Part shown: positions 43,187-50,906 of the stretch, piece after piece
Numbering within the stretch: the stretch's first letter is position 1
Layout of the letters: each line of letters starts with the position of its first letter
Source: DATARH01 sp963789255
GTDB taxonomy: Bacteria; Pseudomonadota; Alphaproteobacteria; ATCC43930; CGMCC-115725
Assembly (NCBI GenBank): GCA_963789255.1
Contig: CAWBJW010000002.1
Location: 558,001 to 622,000 of the forward strand
Length of the DNA stretch: 64,000 nt
Direction: 5' to 3'
The notes under the pieces: model-generated
Database searches by the model: none
What the model was told of the DNA's origin: nothing
Seen by the model: only the letters and a program-made list of their open reading frames with translations
Made by a program: the position numbers and the translations under genes

Positions 43187-43262
43187 CATGGGTTGGGCAG
43201 TGCGAAACCCATCTTTCTCGATATGGAATGATGTGTTTCGCAGCGCTCAACCCATCCTACCG
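43187..43262. repeat. Dispersed CAACCCATCCTAC element, copy 2
   Basis: Starts CATGGGTTGGGCAGTGCGAA, which folds back on ACCCATC, and ends GCTCAACCCATCCTACCG. It belongs to a repeat type often seen in bacterial spacers with GGGTTTCGC...GCTCAACCCATCCTACG. It ends 18 nt before the thioesterase-like gene. Confidence 0.65.
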
Positions 43263-43280
43263 AATTCGAGCGGAGCGGCT

Positions 43281-44144
43281 ATGGACAACTGGAGCGAGAC
43301 CTATCGCGGCACCGTGCCGCCCTGGGAATGCAACGTCACCGAGCATTTCACGATCGCCTATTATTTCGACCGGCTTGAGGAGGCCGAAGCGAACCTGGCC
43401 GAAATGCTGGGGGTTGGCGGGCTGTTGCGCGGCGGCGGGTTTGCCCGCCATCTCGATGTCCGGTTTGCCCGCGAATTGCGCGCCGGCAGCAGCTTTCATA
43501 TCGAGAGCGCCGCGCTCGGCGCTCCTCGCGCGGTCGATGGCGGGCTGCGCCTCGGCCATCGCTTTGTCGATTCGTCCAAAGGCGAAACCGTGACCTGGAT
43601 CGCCGAGCGCTGGGACCTGCCGGCCGGATCGCTCGCGACCGAGCGGCAGAGCGCGATCGCCGGCCGTCTGGCGGTGTGGGAGGGTCCGGCGGCGGAGACG
43701 CGCCCCGAGCCGGCGAGCCATGCCGGGTTCATCCCGACCGCGCGCGGCCGGGTCAAGCCGGGCGATCTCGACGCCATCGGCCGGTTCGCGCTGGCCGCGA
43801 TGGTGCACCGCTTCACCGATGCCTGCATCCAGGCCGCCTCCGCGATCGGCATGGACGGCGAGTTCCTCGCGGCCAACCGCCGCGGCTTCTCGACCTTCGA
43901 ACTGGCCTTGCGGATTTCCGGCGCGCTGGCGCTCGACGAGCCCTATCTGGTCGAGAGCGGGATCGCCCATCTCGGCAACTCCTCGCTGCGCATGATCCAC
44001 CGCATGAGCGACCCGCGCAGCGGGGCGGAGGTGGCGCGGCTCGGCCAGTACGGCGTCAACCTCGATCTCGAAGCGCGCCGTCCGGCCCGCTGGCCCGACG
44101 AAATCCGCGCGCGCGCCGCCGCGCTGGTCGTCCCGCTCGAATAA
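43281..44144 (+). CDS. Hot-dog fold acyl-CoA thioesterase-like protein
   Basis: 287 residues with two tandem hot-dog halves. The first has WECNVTEHFTIAYYFDRLEEAEANLAEM, a 4-hydroxybenzoyl-CoA-thioesterase-like N-helix with an aromatic replacing the usual Asp position, and RFARELRAGSSFHIESA. The second begins near residue 160 (GDLDAIGRFALAAMVHRFTDACIQA) and has AVELALRISGALALDEPYLVESG-like strands. The expected role is hydrolysis or sequestration of an acyl-CoA. ATG 43281 is preferred to upstream in-frame starts because the extension covers a repeat. Confidence 0.7.
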   Translation: MDNWSETYRGTVPPWECNVTEHFTIAYYFDRLEEAEANLAEMLGVGGLLRGGGFARHLDVRFARELRAGSSFHIESAALGAPRAVDGGLRLGHRFVDSSKGETVTWIAERWDLPAGSLATERQSAIAGRLAVWEGPAAETRPEPASHAGFIPTARGRVKPGDLDAIGRFALAAMVHRFTDACIQAASAIGMDGEFLAANRRGFSTFELALRISGALALDEPYLVESGIAHLGNSSLRMIHRMSDPRSGAEVARLGQYGVNLDLEARRPARWPDEIRARAAALVVPLE

Positions 44145-44147
44145 GGC

Positions 44148-45386
44148 TCACAGCAGCATCCCGACGATCGCGCCCGACATGCAGGTGGCGAGCGTGCCCG
44201 ACAAGATCGAGCGCAGCCCGAGCGCAACGATCTCGGGCCGCCGCTCGGGCACCATCGCCCCCATGCCGCCGATCAGGATGCCGAGGCTGCCGAAATTGGC
44301 GAAGCCGCACAGCGCGTAGGTCATGATGAGGCGCGAGCGCGGGCTCAGCGCCTCGGGCGGCAGATGGGCGAGATCGACATAGGCGATGAACTCGTTGAGC
44401 ACGGTCTTGGTGCCCATCAGCGTCGCGGCCGCCGCGGTTTCCGGACCGGGGATGCCGATCAACCACATCACCGGGCGGAAGGCATAGGCGAAGAGGCGCT
44501 GCAATGTCATCGGCGCGCCGGCGATGTCGGGCAACAGCCCAAGCGCGCTGTTGACGAGGCTGACGAGTGCGACCAGCACCACCAGCATCGCGATGATGTT
44601 GGCGAGAAAGACGATGCCGTCGCGGGTGCCCCGGGCGATCGCATCCATCGCGCTGACCGGCGGGTCGGCCATCACGAGCTCTGTCGTCGGCGACGGGTCG
44701 GGGCGGAACGGCACCATCAGCGCGGCGACGGCGAGCGCGGCGGGGGTGCTGATCACCGCAGCGATCAGGATGTTGCCGAGCGCGTTGGGAATGACCGGGC
44801 CGACCAGCGCGGCATAGAGCACCATGACCGTGCCGGCGATCCCGGCCATGCCGCAGCTCATCAGCGCGAACAATTCGCCGCGTTCGAGCCGCGCGAGGTA
44901 GGGGCGGATCAACAGCGGCCCCTCGATGTGGCCGACGAAGATATGCACCGCGGCGCCGAGGCCGAGCGGCCCGCCGATCCCGACCGTGCGGCGCAATACC
45001 CAGGCGAAAGCCTGGACGATGCGCTGCAAGACGCCCCAGTAGAACAACAGGGTCGCCAGCGCGCTGATCACCAGCACCAGCGGCAGGGCGCGGAAGGCGA
45101 AGATGAAACTGGCGCCCGGCTTGGTTTCGGCGAACGGAAGATTACCGCCGCCGAGATAGCCGAAGACAAAGCCGGTGCCGGCCTCGGTCGCCGTCTGCAA
45201 CGCCTCGACCGCGCGGTTCAGCAAGAGGAACACCGCCGAGGCCGGCGGGAATTCGAGGAACATCAGAGCCAGGCCGAATTGCAGCAAGACGCCGGCCGCA
45301 ACCACCCGCCACGGCACGCGAAACCGGTCCTCGCTCAGCCCCCAGGCGAAGACGAGGATGGCGGCGATGCCGAGGAGGCCGCGCAC
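44148..45386 (-). CDS. Concentrative nucleoside transporter (NupC/CNT family)
   Basis: 412 residues. It is an inner-membrane nucleoside symporter with about ten hydrophobic segments. Diagnostic stretches are GTGFVFGYLGGG, HIFVGHIEGPLLIRPYL, MSCGMAGIAGTVMVLYAAL, LMGTKTVLNEFIAYVDL and TYALCGFANFGSLGILIGG, the latter two being core CNT motifs. Start is GTG 45386. Gene converges with the thioesterase-like gene 3 nt away. H+ or Na+ coupling cannot be told. Confidence 0.92.
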   Translation of the reverse strand: MRGLLGIAAILVFAWGLSEDRFRVPWRVVAAGVLLQFGLALMFLEFPPASAVFLLLNRAVEALQTATEAGTGFVFGYLGGGNLPFAETKPGASFIFAFRALPLVLVISALATLLFYWGVLQRIVQAFAWVLRRTVGIGGPLGLGAAVHIFVGHIEGPLLIRPYLARLERGELFALMSCGMAGIAGTVMVLYAALVGPVIPNALGNILIAAVISTPAALAVAALMVPFRPDPSPTTELVMADPPVSAMDAIARGTRDGIVFLANIIAMLVVLVALVSLVNSALGLLPDIAGAPMTLQRLFAYAFRPVMWLIGIPGPETAAAATLMGTKTVLNEFIAYVDLAHLPPEALSPRSRLIMTYALCGFANFGSLGILIGGMGAMVPERRPEIVALGLRSILSGTLATCMSGAIVGMLL

Positions 45387-45393
45387 TTAACCG

Positions 45394-45472
45394 CGAGATT
45401 GCGTCGTCGCTGCGCTCCTCGCAATGACAAACCCCTCTTGGCCGTCGTTGCGCGCGAAGCGAAGCAATCTCG
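45394..45472. repeat. Dispersed inverted repeat (GCAATGACA type)
   Basis: CGAGATTGCGTCGTCGCTGC...CTCGCAATGAC on one side and the imperfect reverse complement CGTTGCGCGCGAAGCGAAGC AATCTCG on the other. Repeats of the form GATTGCTTCGC...CGCAATGAC are common in bacterial spacers. It lies between nupC and the cyclase gene, both on minus. Confidence 0.7.
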
Positions 45473-45481
45473 GGGGCACCG

Positions 45482-46534
45482 CTACACCGTCGCCACGGCG
45501 TTGGCCGGCGAGCCGACGGCGCCGGGCAGGCGCAGGGGCGGTGCGGTCAAGAGGAAACGCGAGCGGCCGTGGGCGCGCAGCCAGTCGGCGAGGTCGGAGA
45601 GGAGCCAGATCTCGCCCAAATAGACGCCGAGCTTGAAGAGGCAATGCGCGTGGAGCGGCAATGAGGCGCAATGGTCTTCCTCGCAGGGCCGCGACGGCGA
45701 GGCTTCGACCGCGCGGTTGTCGGAAATGAGGGCGACCACACCGGTTTTGGTGATCCAGTTGAGGATGCGCTCGTCGCGCCCGTCGAGCGCGGCGCACGGG
45801 TTGGCCGCAAGCACCTTGGGGTCGGGATGCTTGTTCATGCCGAGGATAACCCGGTCGTAGCCGGTGCGGAAGCAGACGAGATCGCCCTCCGCGACCTCGA
45901 CCTTGTCCCTATCCATGATCCGCATCAGCTCGTCATAGCTGACGAATTTCTCGCCGCGCCCGAAATGGGCTTCGAGGTCGATCATCACGCCGCGCCCCTG
46001 GACGCCGTGCGCCGCCATGTTTTCAATGCCGAGCGCCAGGGCGCCGACATGCTCGCCGCGCGGGGCGGCCCCGCCATCGCGATAGTCCATCGGGCCGATG
46101 ATGTGCTCGCCGGCGCGGTAGCCATTGTAGAAGACGATCTCGGGCACCCCGTCGCCATCGGCGTCGAACAGTTGGCCGACATGGGCGAGCGAGTCCCATT
46201 GCGTCGAATACTGCAGCGTCATCTCGACGATGTCGTCGCAGATCACATCGAGCAGCCGCGGGTCCTCGCGGGCGAGCGGGTAGGCCATGTAGGGCATGCC
46301 CTGGCGCTGGTTGGCGGTGAGGCGCGGCGGATGGCGGCGCGGGTTGACGATTGTGCCGCCGGGATAGTCGAGCGGGATCGACAGGCAGAAAACCTTGCCT
46401 TCCCTCACCTCGGCGACGCCTTTCAGCACCTTGTCCGGGGTCAGCAGGTTGAGGCGCCCCAACTGGTCGTCGGGCCCCCAATCGCCCCAGGTCGAGCCGG
46501 CCGGGCGGCGTTTCCAGCGCGGGTTGTCGGGCAT
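45482..46534 (-). CDS. Cyclase family protein (kynurenine-formamidase-like fold)
   Basis: 350 residues. The Pfam cyclase fold normally binds metal by HxGTHxD; here the corresponding segment is TLQYSTQWDSLAHVGQLFDAD, the variant seen in long members of the family. Other landmarks are GRLNLLTPDKV, FCLSIPLDYPGG, GRGVMIDLEAHFGRGEKFVSYDEL and VCFRTGYDRVI. Members hydrolyse amides or lactones; the substrate is unknown. ATG 46534 has GGGAGAG upstream. Intact, and it ends next to a dispersed repeat. Confidence 0.85.
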   Translation of the reverse strand: MPDNPRWKRRPAGSTWGDWGPDDQLGRLNLLTPDKVLKGVAEVREGKVFCLSIPLDYPGGTIVNPRRHPPRLTANQRQGMPYMAYPLAREDPRLLDVICDDIVEMTLQYSTQWDSLAHVGQLFDADGDGVPEIVFYNGYRAGEHIIGPMDYRDGGAAPRGEHVGALALGIENMAAHGVQGRGVMIDLEAHFGRGEKFVSYDELMRIMDRDKVEVAEGDLVCFRTGYDRVILGMNKHPDPKVLAANPCAALDGRDERILNWITKTGVVALISDNRAVEASPSRPCEEDHCASLPLHAHCLFKLGVYLGEIWLLSDLADWLRAHGRSRFLLTAPPLRLPGAVGSPANAVATV

Positions 46535-46590
46535 GGCACTCTCCCTATCGCTTCAACCTTCGGTTTCGGTCTTTTCCGGTGCGTCCTGAT

Positions 46591-46746
46591 CTATCTGGCC
46601 AGCATCAGGCGAAATTCGCCTTCCGGTTGAACAGTGATTTGTGTGGCGAGATACGGCACGACGGTCTCGCCCGCCATATCCCTGCACACCGCTTCCTGCA
46701 TCATCGCCGCCCCTGCCAGTACCGAGTTCTCGCCCGCGGCCGGCAT
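46591..46746 (-). CDS. Small hypothetical ORF, possibly a gene remnant
   Basis: 51 residues from ATG 46746: it starts MPAAGENSVLAGAAMMQEA, and the C-terminal part contains VVPYLATQITVQPEGEF and ends RLMLAR. Composition is protein-like rather than shadow-like, but no Shine-Dalgarno is clear and no family is recognised. It could be the C-terminal relic of a longer gene. Confidence 0.3.
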   Translation of the reverse strand: MPAAGENSVLAGAAMMQEAVCRDMAGETVVPYLATQITVQPEGEFRLMLAR

Positions 46747-46869
46747 ATGGGGACGCCATCGCTACACTCAAGAACGAAGGCGGAACGGCAGTCCAAATCC
46801 GCGGAGAGTGAGCCGGGCGGGTGGCGTTTCCGGCGCGGGTTGTCGGGCATCGATAAACCCTCCCCAGTT

Positions 46870-46971
46870 CGTCATTCCGGGGCGCTGCGCAGCGGCGAAC
46901 CTGGAATCCATGTTGCAGAGGCGGTGTTCCGGGATTCCGGGTTCCGCCCTGCGGGCCGCCCCGGAATGACG
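46870..46971. repeat. Dispersed inverted repeat (CGTCATTCCGGGGC type)
   Basis: CGTCATTCCGGGGC at 46870-46883 and GCCCCGGAATGACG at 46958-46971 are exact inverted ends. Inside are GCTGCGCAGC, CCGGGATTCCGG and CCCTGCGGG stems. It is a recognised style of alphaproteobacterial intergenic repeat, and it lies directly 3' of the NHL-propeller gene. Confidence 0.8.
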
Positions 46972-46985
46972 GCGAATGGAGTATC

Positions 46986-47960
46986 TCAGCTCACCTTGAC
47001 CAGCTTTTGCAGGCTGCGGAGGCCGGGGGGGATGGGTTCGCCTTTGGCGCGGACGCGGCGACCCCAATTGGTGAAGGAGACTTCGCCGACATAGATGTCG
47101 CCATGCGAATCGACGGCGAGACCGTGCGGCGAGATGAACTGGCCGGTGGCGAGGCCGGCATGCTCATGGCCGAGCCGCGCCAAGAGCTCGCCCTTGTGGG
47201 TGTAGATGCTGACCCGCGGCCCGCAACCCGGCATGTCGATGTTGACCGCCATGTCCGGCCCGATCTCGCCGATATAGAAGCGCGGCGTCTTCGTGCCGGT
47301 TTCCATGCACAGGCCCGAGGCGCGGTGCATGTTGTTCCACTGCGTCTCGTATTTGCCGTTGCCGTCGAACACCTGGACCCGGTGGTTCTCGCGGTCGGCG
47401 ACGTAGACCCAGCCGTCCGGGTCGCAGCAGATGTTGTGCGGGATGTTGAACTTGCCGGGGTCGGTGCCGGGCTCGCCCCAGGCGCTGACCCATTTGCCGT
47501 CAACCGTGAATTTGTGGATGCGGGCGTTGCCATAGCCGTCCGAGATGTAGAGGTAGTCGCCGTTCGGCGACATCGCGGTGTGGGTGCAGCGGTGGAACGG
47601 CTCGCCGCTCATATAGGGCGCCGGCTTGCCGGGAATGCCGATGGTCAGCAATACCGCGCCGTCGAGCGTGCAGTGGCGGACCGTGTGGTCGGCGTCGTCG
47701 GTCAGCCAGATCGTGTCGTCCGGCGCCATGAAGACGCCATGCGCGCGCGGGTAGATCCCCTCGCCCCAGGTGCGCAAGAGGTTGCCCTCGCGGTCGAACA
47801 CGCACATCGGGTGCTGGCCGCGGTTGAAGGCGTAGACATTGTCGTGCTTGTCGACGCCGACCGCCGCGACATCGGCGTTGAATTCATAGCCGGGCGGCAG
47901 TTTGGCCCAGCCGTCCTCGACCTCGTAGCGGTAGCCGTCCGTGCCCAATACGACCGCCAT
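46986..47960 (-). CDS. NHL-repeat beta-propeller protein (peptidyl-alpha-hydroxyglycine amidating lyase-like)
   Basis: 324 residues built of NHL repeats: VGVDKHDNVYAFNRGQHPMCVFDREGNLL, PDDTIWLTDDADHTVRHC, NGDYLYISDGYGNARIHKF, DPDGWVYVADRENHRVQVFD and SPHGLAVDSHGDIYVGEVS. Bacterial homologues are often named after the amidating lyase PAL, but the activity is rarely shown. No signal peptide is visible, so the protein is probably cytosolic. The start ATG 47960 has GGGAGGA upstream. Intact. Confidence 0.82.
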   Translation of the reverse strand: MAVVLGTDGYRYEVEDGWAKLPPGYEFNADVAAVGVDKHDNVYAFNRGQHPMCVFDREGNLLRTWGEGIYPRAHGVFMAPDDTIWLTDDADHTVRHCTLDGAVLLTIGIPGKPAPYMSGEPFHRCTHTAMSPNGDYLYISDGYGNARIHKFTVDGKWVSAWGEPGTDPGKFNIPHNICCDPDGWVYVADRENHRVQVFDGNGKYETQWNNMHRASGLCMETGTKTPRFYIGEIGPDMAVNIDMPGCGPRVSIYTHKGELLARLGHEHAGLATGQFISPHGLAVDSHGDIYVGEVSFTNWGRRVRAKGEPIPPGLRSLQKLVKVS

Positions 47961-48198
47961 GGTGCGTCCTCCCTTTTAGGGTTCCTTCAGGGTCTCGCGC
48001 GATTATAGGGGCCGCGCCGGCGGACTTAATCCGGGCCAGTCGGGGCGGGCGGGTCGCTTGACCTCGGTTGACGAGAGGCACACATTCCGACCATGACCAG
48101 GAGGACACCTCGTGCCGGCGAGCGGCGAATTACCCTCCCGGGCCCCGCAGGGGCTCGGGCCGTGCTGATTCGCCACCAACCCGCCGAGGATCTTCGCG

Positions 48199-48501
48199 AT
48201 GTCGTCTTCCCTGCCATTTGCCGCCGCCCGCGTCCCTGACGAGGACGCGCCGCCACTTACGATCGCTTTTTCCGTCCAGGCCCGTGCGGAACCCGGGGTG
48301 ATGCCGCGCGTAGTCGAGTTGTTTGCCAAGCGCGGCCTCGTGCCGCAGAAATGGCACAGCACGGCGGCGGGACCCTTGCTGACGATCGATGTGCAAATCG
48401 ACGGGATCGGACGCGACCTCGGCGACTACATGGCGCGCTGCATGCGCCAGATCACCGGCGTCGAGACCGTGCTGACCCTCGAAACCCGCCGCTCCGGCTG
48501 A
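48199..48501 (+). CDS. Small ACT-domain-like protein
   Basis: 100 residues. LTIAFSVQARAEPGVMPRVVELFAKRG, LVPQKWHST and LTIDVQIDGIGRDLGDYMARCMRQITGVETV follow the ACT beta-alpha-beta pattern of acetolactate synthase small subunits (IlvM/IlvN). The protein is too short to be IlvN and has no catalytic partner nearby. A role as amino-acid sensing subunit is inference. It precedes the Nudix gene by 8 nt, so the two form an operon. The leader upstream has a strong hairpin (CCCGGGCCCC...GGGGCTCGGG). Confidence 0.65.
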   Translation: MSSSLPFAAARVPDEDAPPLTIAFSVQARAEPGVMPRVVELFAKRGLVPQKWHSTAAGPLLTIDVQIDGIGRDLGDYMARCMRQITGVETVLTLETRRSG

Positions 48502-48509
48502 GGGGCGCG

Positions 48510-49361
48510 ATGTCCTTCGCCGACCGCATCCGCGCCTGCAACAATTACGATCCGGCCCGCGCCATCCCGCTGATCGCAGGCGAGCGGCGGATCGGCTGGC
48601 TGCGCCGTGACAACGCCGCGGCGCTGGCCCGCTTTCCCCAGGTGTTCGCGGTCATGCCGGACCGGGTGGACCTGGTGGCGCGGGGTGAGGTTGACGCGGT
48701 CAGCGCCGCCGTCGACGCGGTGGTCGAGGCGCTCGTTGTCGAGAACCTTGTGCCGAAATGGCGCAACGAGACCTTCGATGTGATGCCGCGCTGGGGCGAG
48801 CGGCCGGTGTTCCGGCTCGACCGCGGCGCCGTCCCGTTCTTCGGGGTGCGCGCCTATGGGGTCCATCTCAACGGCTATCGCCGCGACGGCGGCCGGCTCT
48901 TTCTGTGGATCGGCCGGCGCGCGCCGAACAAGCGGGTGGCGCCCAACAAGCTCGACAACCTCGTCGCCGGCGGGATCGGCAACGGCTACGGCGTAGCCGA
49001 CACCCTCGTCAAGGAAAGCGAGGAGGAGGCGGCGATCCCCGCCGGGCTGGTCGAGCGCGCGATGCCGGTCGGCGCGGTCACTTACCGGATGGAAACCAGG
49101 CTCGGCATCCGCGACGACGTGCTGTTCGTCTACGACCTCGAACTGCCGGCCGATTTCGTGCCGACAAACCGCGACGGCGAGCTCGTCGAATTTACGCTGA
49201 TGCCCGCCGACAGCGTCGTCGAGCGGGTGCGCACCAGCGACGATTTCAAGTTCAACGTCAACCTGGTGATCCTCGACTTCGCCCTGCGGCATGGCGTGCT
49301 GCGGATCGACGATCCCGAATATCTCGATGTCGCGAGCGGGCTTCACCGCCCGCTCGATTGA
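48510..49361 (+). CDS. Nudix hydrolase with N-terminal DUF4743 domain
   Basis: 283 residues. An N-terminal DUF4743 part (FADRIRACNNYDP, AGERRIGWLRRDNAAAL) precedes the Nudix fold. The Nudix box is a variant, GGIGNGYGVADTLVKESEEE, where the usual REUxEE is KESEEEA. FFGVRAYGVHLNGY and the later ETRLGIRDDVLFVYDLEL are also characteristic. Homologues include plant and fungal TPP-diphosphatase-like Nudix enzymes, which remove damaged thiamine diphosphates; the role here is inference. Its 3' end overlaps the convergent gluQRS gene by 19 nt. Confidence 0.85.
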   Translation: MSFADRIRACNNYDPARAIPLIAGERRIGWLRRDNAAALARFPQVFAVMPDRVDLVARGEVDAVSAAVDAVVEALVVENLVPKWRNETFDVMPRWGERPVFRLDRGAVPFFGVRAYGVHLNGYRRDGGRLFLWIGRRAPNKRVAPNKLDNLVAGGIGNGYGVADTLVKESEEEAAIPAGLVERAMPVGAVTYRMETRLGIRDDVLFVYDLELPADFVPTNRDGELVEFTLMPADSVVERVRTSDDFKFNVNLVILDFALRHGVLRIDDPEYLDVASGLHRPLD

Positions 49362-50209
49362 GCCGCCGCGAGAATTTCCGCCGGGGTCGTCCCGGCCTGC
49401 CGCATCGCCCGAACCGTCAGCGCGCCGTCGCGTTTGGCGAGGCGCCTGCCCGCGGCGTCGGTCAGCAGCGGATGATGCCGGTAACGCGGCGTCGGCAGAC
49501 CGAGCAGGGCCTGCAAGAGGCGGTGGATGTGGGTCGCGGCGAACAGATCGGCGCCGCGCGTCACCAGGGTCACGCCTTGCAGCGCATCATCGAGCGTGAC
49601 CGCGAGGTGGTAGCTCGTCGGCACCTCCTTGCGGGCGAGCACGACATCGCCCGATGCCGCCGGCTCGGCGACGACCGGGCGCCCATCCTCGATCCAGACG
49701 AGCGGCCCGGTACGCGCGATCGCCGCCGCGACGTCGAGACGCAACGCGTAATCCGGCGCGAGGCCGCGCTTTTCGGCGCGCTCCGCCGCCCCGAGATGGC
49801 GGCAGGTGCCGGGATAGGGCGCCCCCGTCTCGCCCTGCGGAGCGCCGCCGGCGCGCGCAATCTCGGCCTGGATCCCGCGCCTCGTGCAGAAGCAGGGATA
49901 GAGCAGCCCCTCGGCCTCGATCCGCGCGAGGGCGGCGCGGTAATCGGCGAAATGCTCCGACTGTCGGCGGACCGGCCCGTCCCAGTCGAGGCCGAGCCAG
50001 GCGAGGTCCTCGACGATCGCCGCGGTATAATCCGCGCGGCAGCGGGTGTGGTCGATGTCTTCGAGCCGCAGCACAAAGCGCCCGCCTGCCTGCCGCGCCG
50101 CCCGCCAGCCTTCGAATGCCGAGCGGACATGCCCCAGATGCAGATACCCGGTCGGGCTCGGCGCGAAGCGGGTGACGATGGGATCGAGTTCACGTTCGGG
50201 CAATTGCAT
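49343..50209 (-). CDS. gluQ: Glutamyl-Q tRNA(Asp) synthetase
   Basis: 288 residues. It attaches glutamate to queuosine at the wobble base of tRNA(Asp) and lacks the anticodon-binding domain of GltX, which fits the length. The HIGH motif is PSPTGYLHLGH, the KMSKS equivalent is degenerate (RRLAKRDGA), and the zinc ligands are CFC with YPGTC. LEDIDHTRCRADYT and YHLAVTLDDALQGVTLVTRGADLF are diagnostic. The 3' end overlaps the Nudix gene on the opposite strand. Intact. Confidence 0.94.
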   Translation of the reverse strand: MQLPERELDPIVTRFAPSPTGYLHLGHVRSAFEGWRAARQAGGRFVLRLEDIDHTRCRADYTAAIVEDLAWLGLDWDGPVRRQSEHFADYRAALARIEAEGLLYPCFCTRRGIQAEIARAGGAPQGETGAPYPGTCRHLGAAERAEKRGLAPDYALRLDVAAAIARTGPLVWIEDGRPVVAEPAASGDVVLARKEVPTSYHLAVTLDDALQGVTLVTRGADLFAATHIHRLLQALLGLPTPRYRHHPLLTDAAGRRLAKRDGALTVRAMRQAGTTPAEILAAAQSSGR

Positions 50210-50219
50210 TGTGAACGTG

Positions 50220-50906
50220 TTACCCGAGCGCCTCCTCTATCTGCTCCAATATCCTTATGTGTTCGGATGTTTCCACTGGCGCACTAGAAAAATATCGATT
50301 TTCCGCATACGGCTCAGAGGTACGCCTCTCGATCAGAAAATCCGCGGATTCTATTGCCTCAAGCGAGGTAGGCATAAAAAACTGTGCAACATCTCCATAT
50401 CCAAATGCGAGTCTTTTAATTTTGAATGGCATCGCCGGGCGTGGTACATTGTCATTTATTATCTTTTCTATTTTTCCCAAAGACTTGAGCTTATCTTCCA
50501 CGGCAGGGTCGAATTGCGCCACAATCATGCTGTGAAAAATTTTACGCTTTGAAGCAGAGGCAAACCTGTAACCCATGCTGGTATCCAATTTTGAGGTCAA
50601 GTCTTCAATTATATTTTCCGCAATATTGGTAGTACCTGCCGTCACAATATCGCCATTCAGTACGACAGAAAGCTGGATGATCGGGAATCTACCCCCGTTA
50701 TTATCCATGAATACTCCAGATTGATATGTATGTGTTGTAATAGCAAAAGGTGGGACGCCAGAAGGAAAAGTTGGCTTCACGGAAAACTGATATTCTTGAG
50801 CTATGAATTCGATTATATCGCGCGCAAGTACACCGTGCGTCGGAACGACGTTGTCGCCGGACACTCTTATGGCGGCTGTTCCTGCAGTTGAGAGGATAAA
50901 TTTCAT
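50220..50906 (-). CDS. Hypothetical protein of the AT-rich two-gene module, second gene
   Basis: 228 residues, soluble, with AT-rich codons unlike all flanking genes. Segments seen are VVPTHGVLARDIIEFIAQEYQF, AITTHTYQSGVFMDNNGGRF, a beta-rich middle (IIQLSVVLNGDIVTAGTTN) and a C-terminal acidic helix (SEHIRILEQIEEALG). I do not recognise the family. The start overlaps the stop of the upstream module gene (ATGA, 50903-50906), so the two are translationally coupled and probably act together. Horizontal acquisition is the simplest explanation of the composition. Confidence 0.6.
   Translation of the reverse strand: MKFILSTAGTAAIRVSGDNVVPTHGVLARDIIEFIAQEYQFSVKPTFPSGVPPFAITTHTYQSGVFMDNNGGRFPIIQLSVVLNGDIVTAGTTNIAENIIEDLTSKLDTSMGYRFASASKRKIFHSMIVAQFDPAVEDKLKSLGKIEKIINDNVPRPAMPFKIKRLAFGYGDVAQFFMPTSLEAIESADFLIERRTSEPYAENRYFSSAPVETSEHIRILEQIEEALG

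Larger units (their letters stand above)
42953..43280. other. Intergenic region with two dispersed repeats (328 bp)
   Basis: Lies between divergent genes. It contains two elements that share CAACCCATCCTACCG (43003-43050 and 43187-43262), described separately. I see no RNA gene. The open frames that cross it have no family resemblance, including the long in-frame extension of the downstream gene. Confidence 0.6.
46535..46985. other. Gene-poor stretch (451 bp) with a small open frame and a dispersed repeat
   Basis: Between two minus-strand genes. It holds a 51-codon open frame (46591-46746, minus) and a long inverted repeat at 46870-46971. The plus-strand frames through it look non-coding. A duplicated phrase around 46810-46850 echoes the end of the cyclase gene's N-terminal coding region (GCGGGTTGTCGGGCAT), suggesting a local duplication remnant. 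Confidence 0.55.

Noticed and set aside
42953..43280. Possible tRNA or small RNA in the repeat-rich spacer
   Set aside because: The stems seen are the dispersed repeats. No cloverleaf, anticodon arm or CCA end can be fitted; none was found in other spacers either.
46579..47094. A 171-codon plus-strand frame in the gene-poor stretch
   Set aside because: It runs through the inverted repeat and into the antisense of the NHL gene, has no ribosome-binding site and no protein-like pattern.
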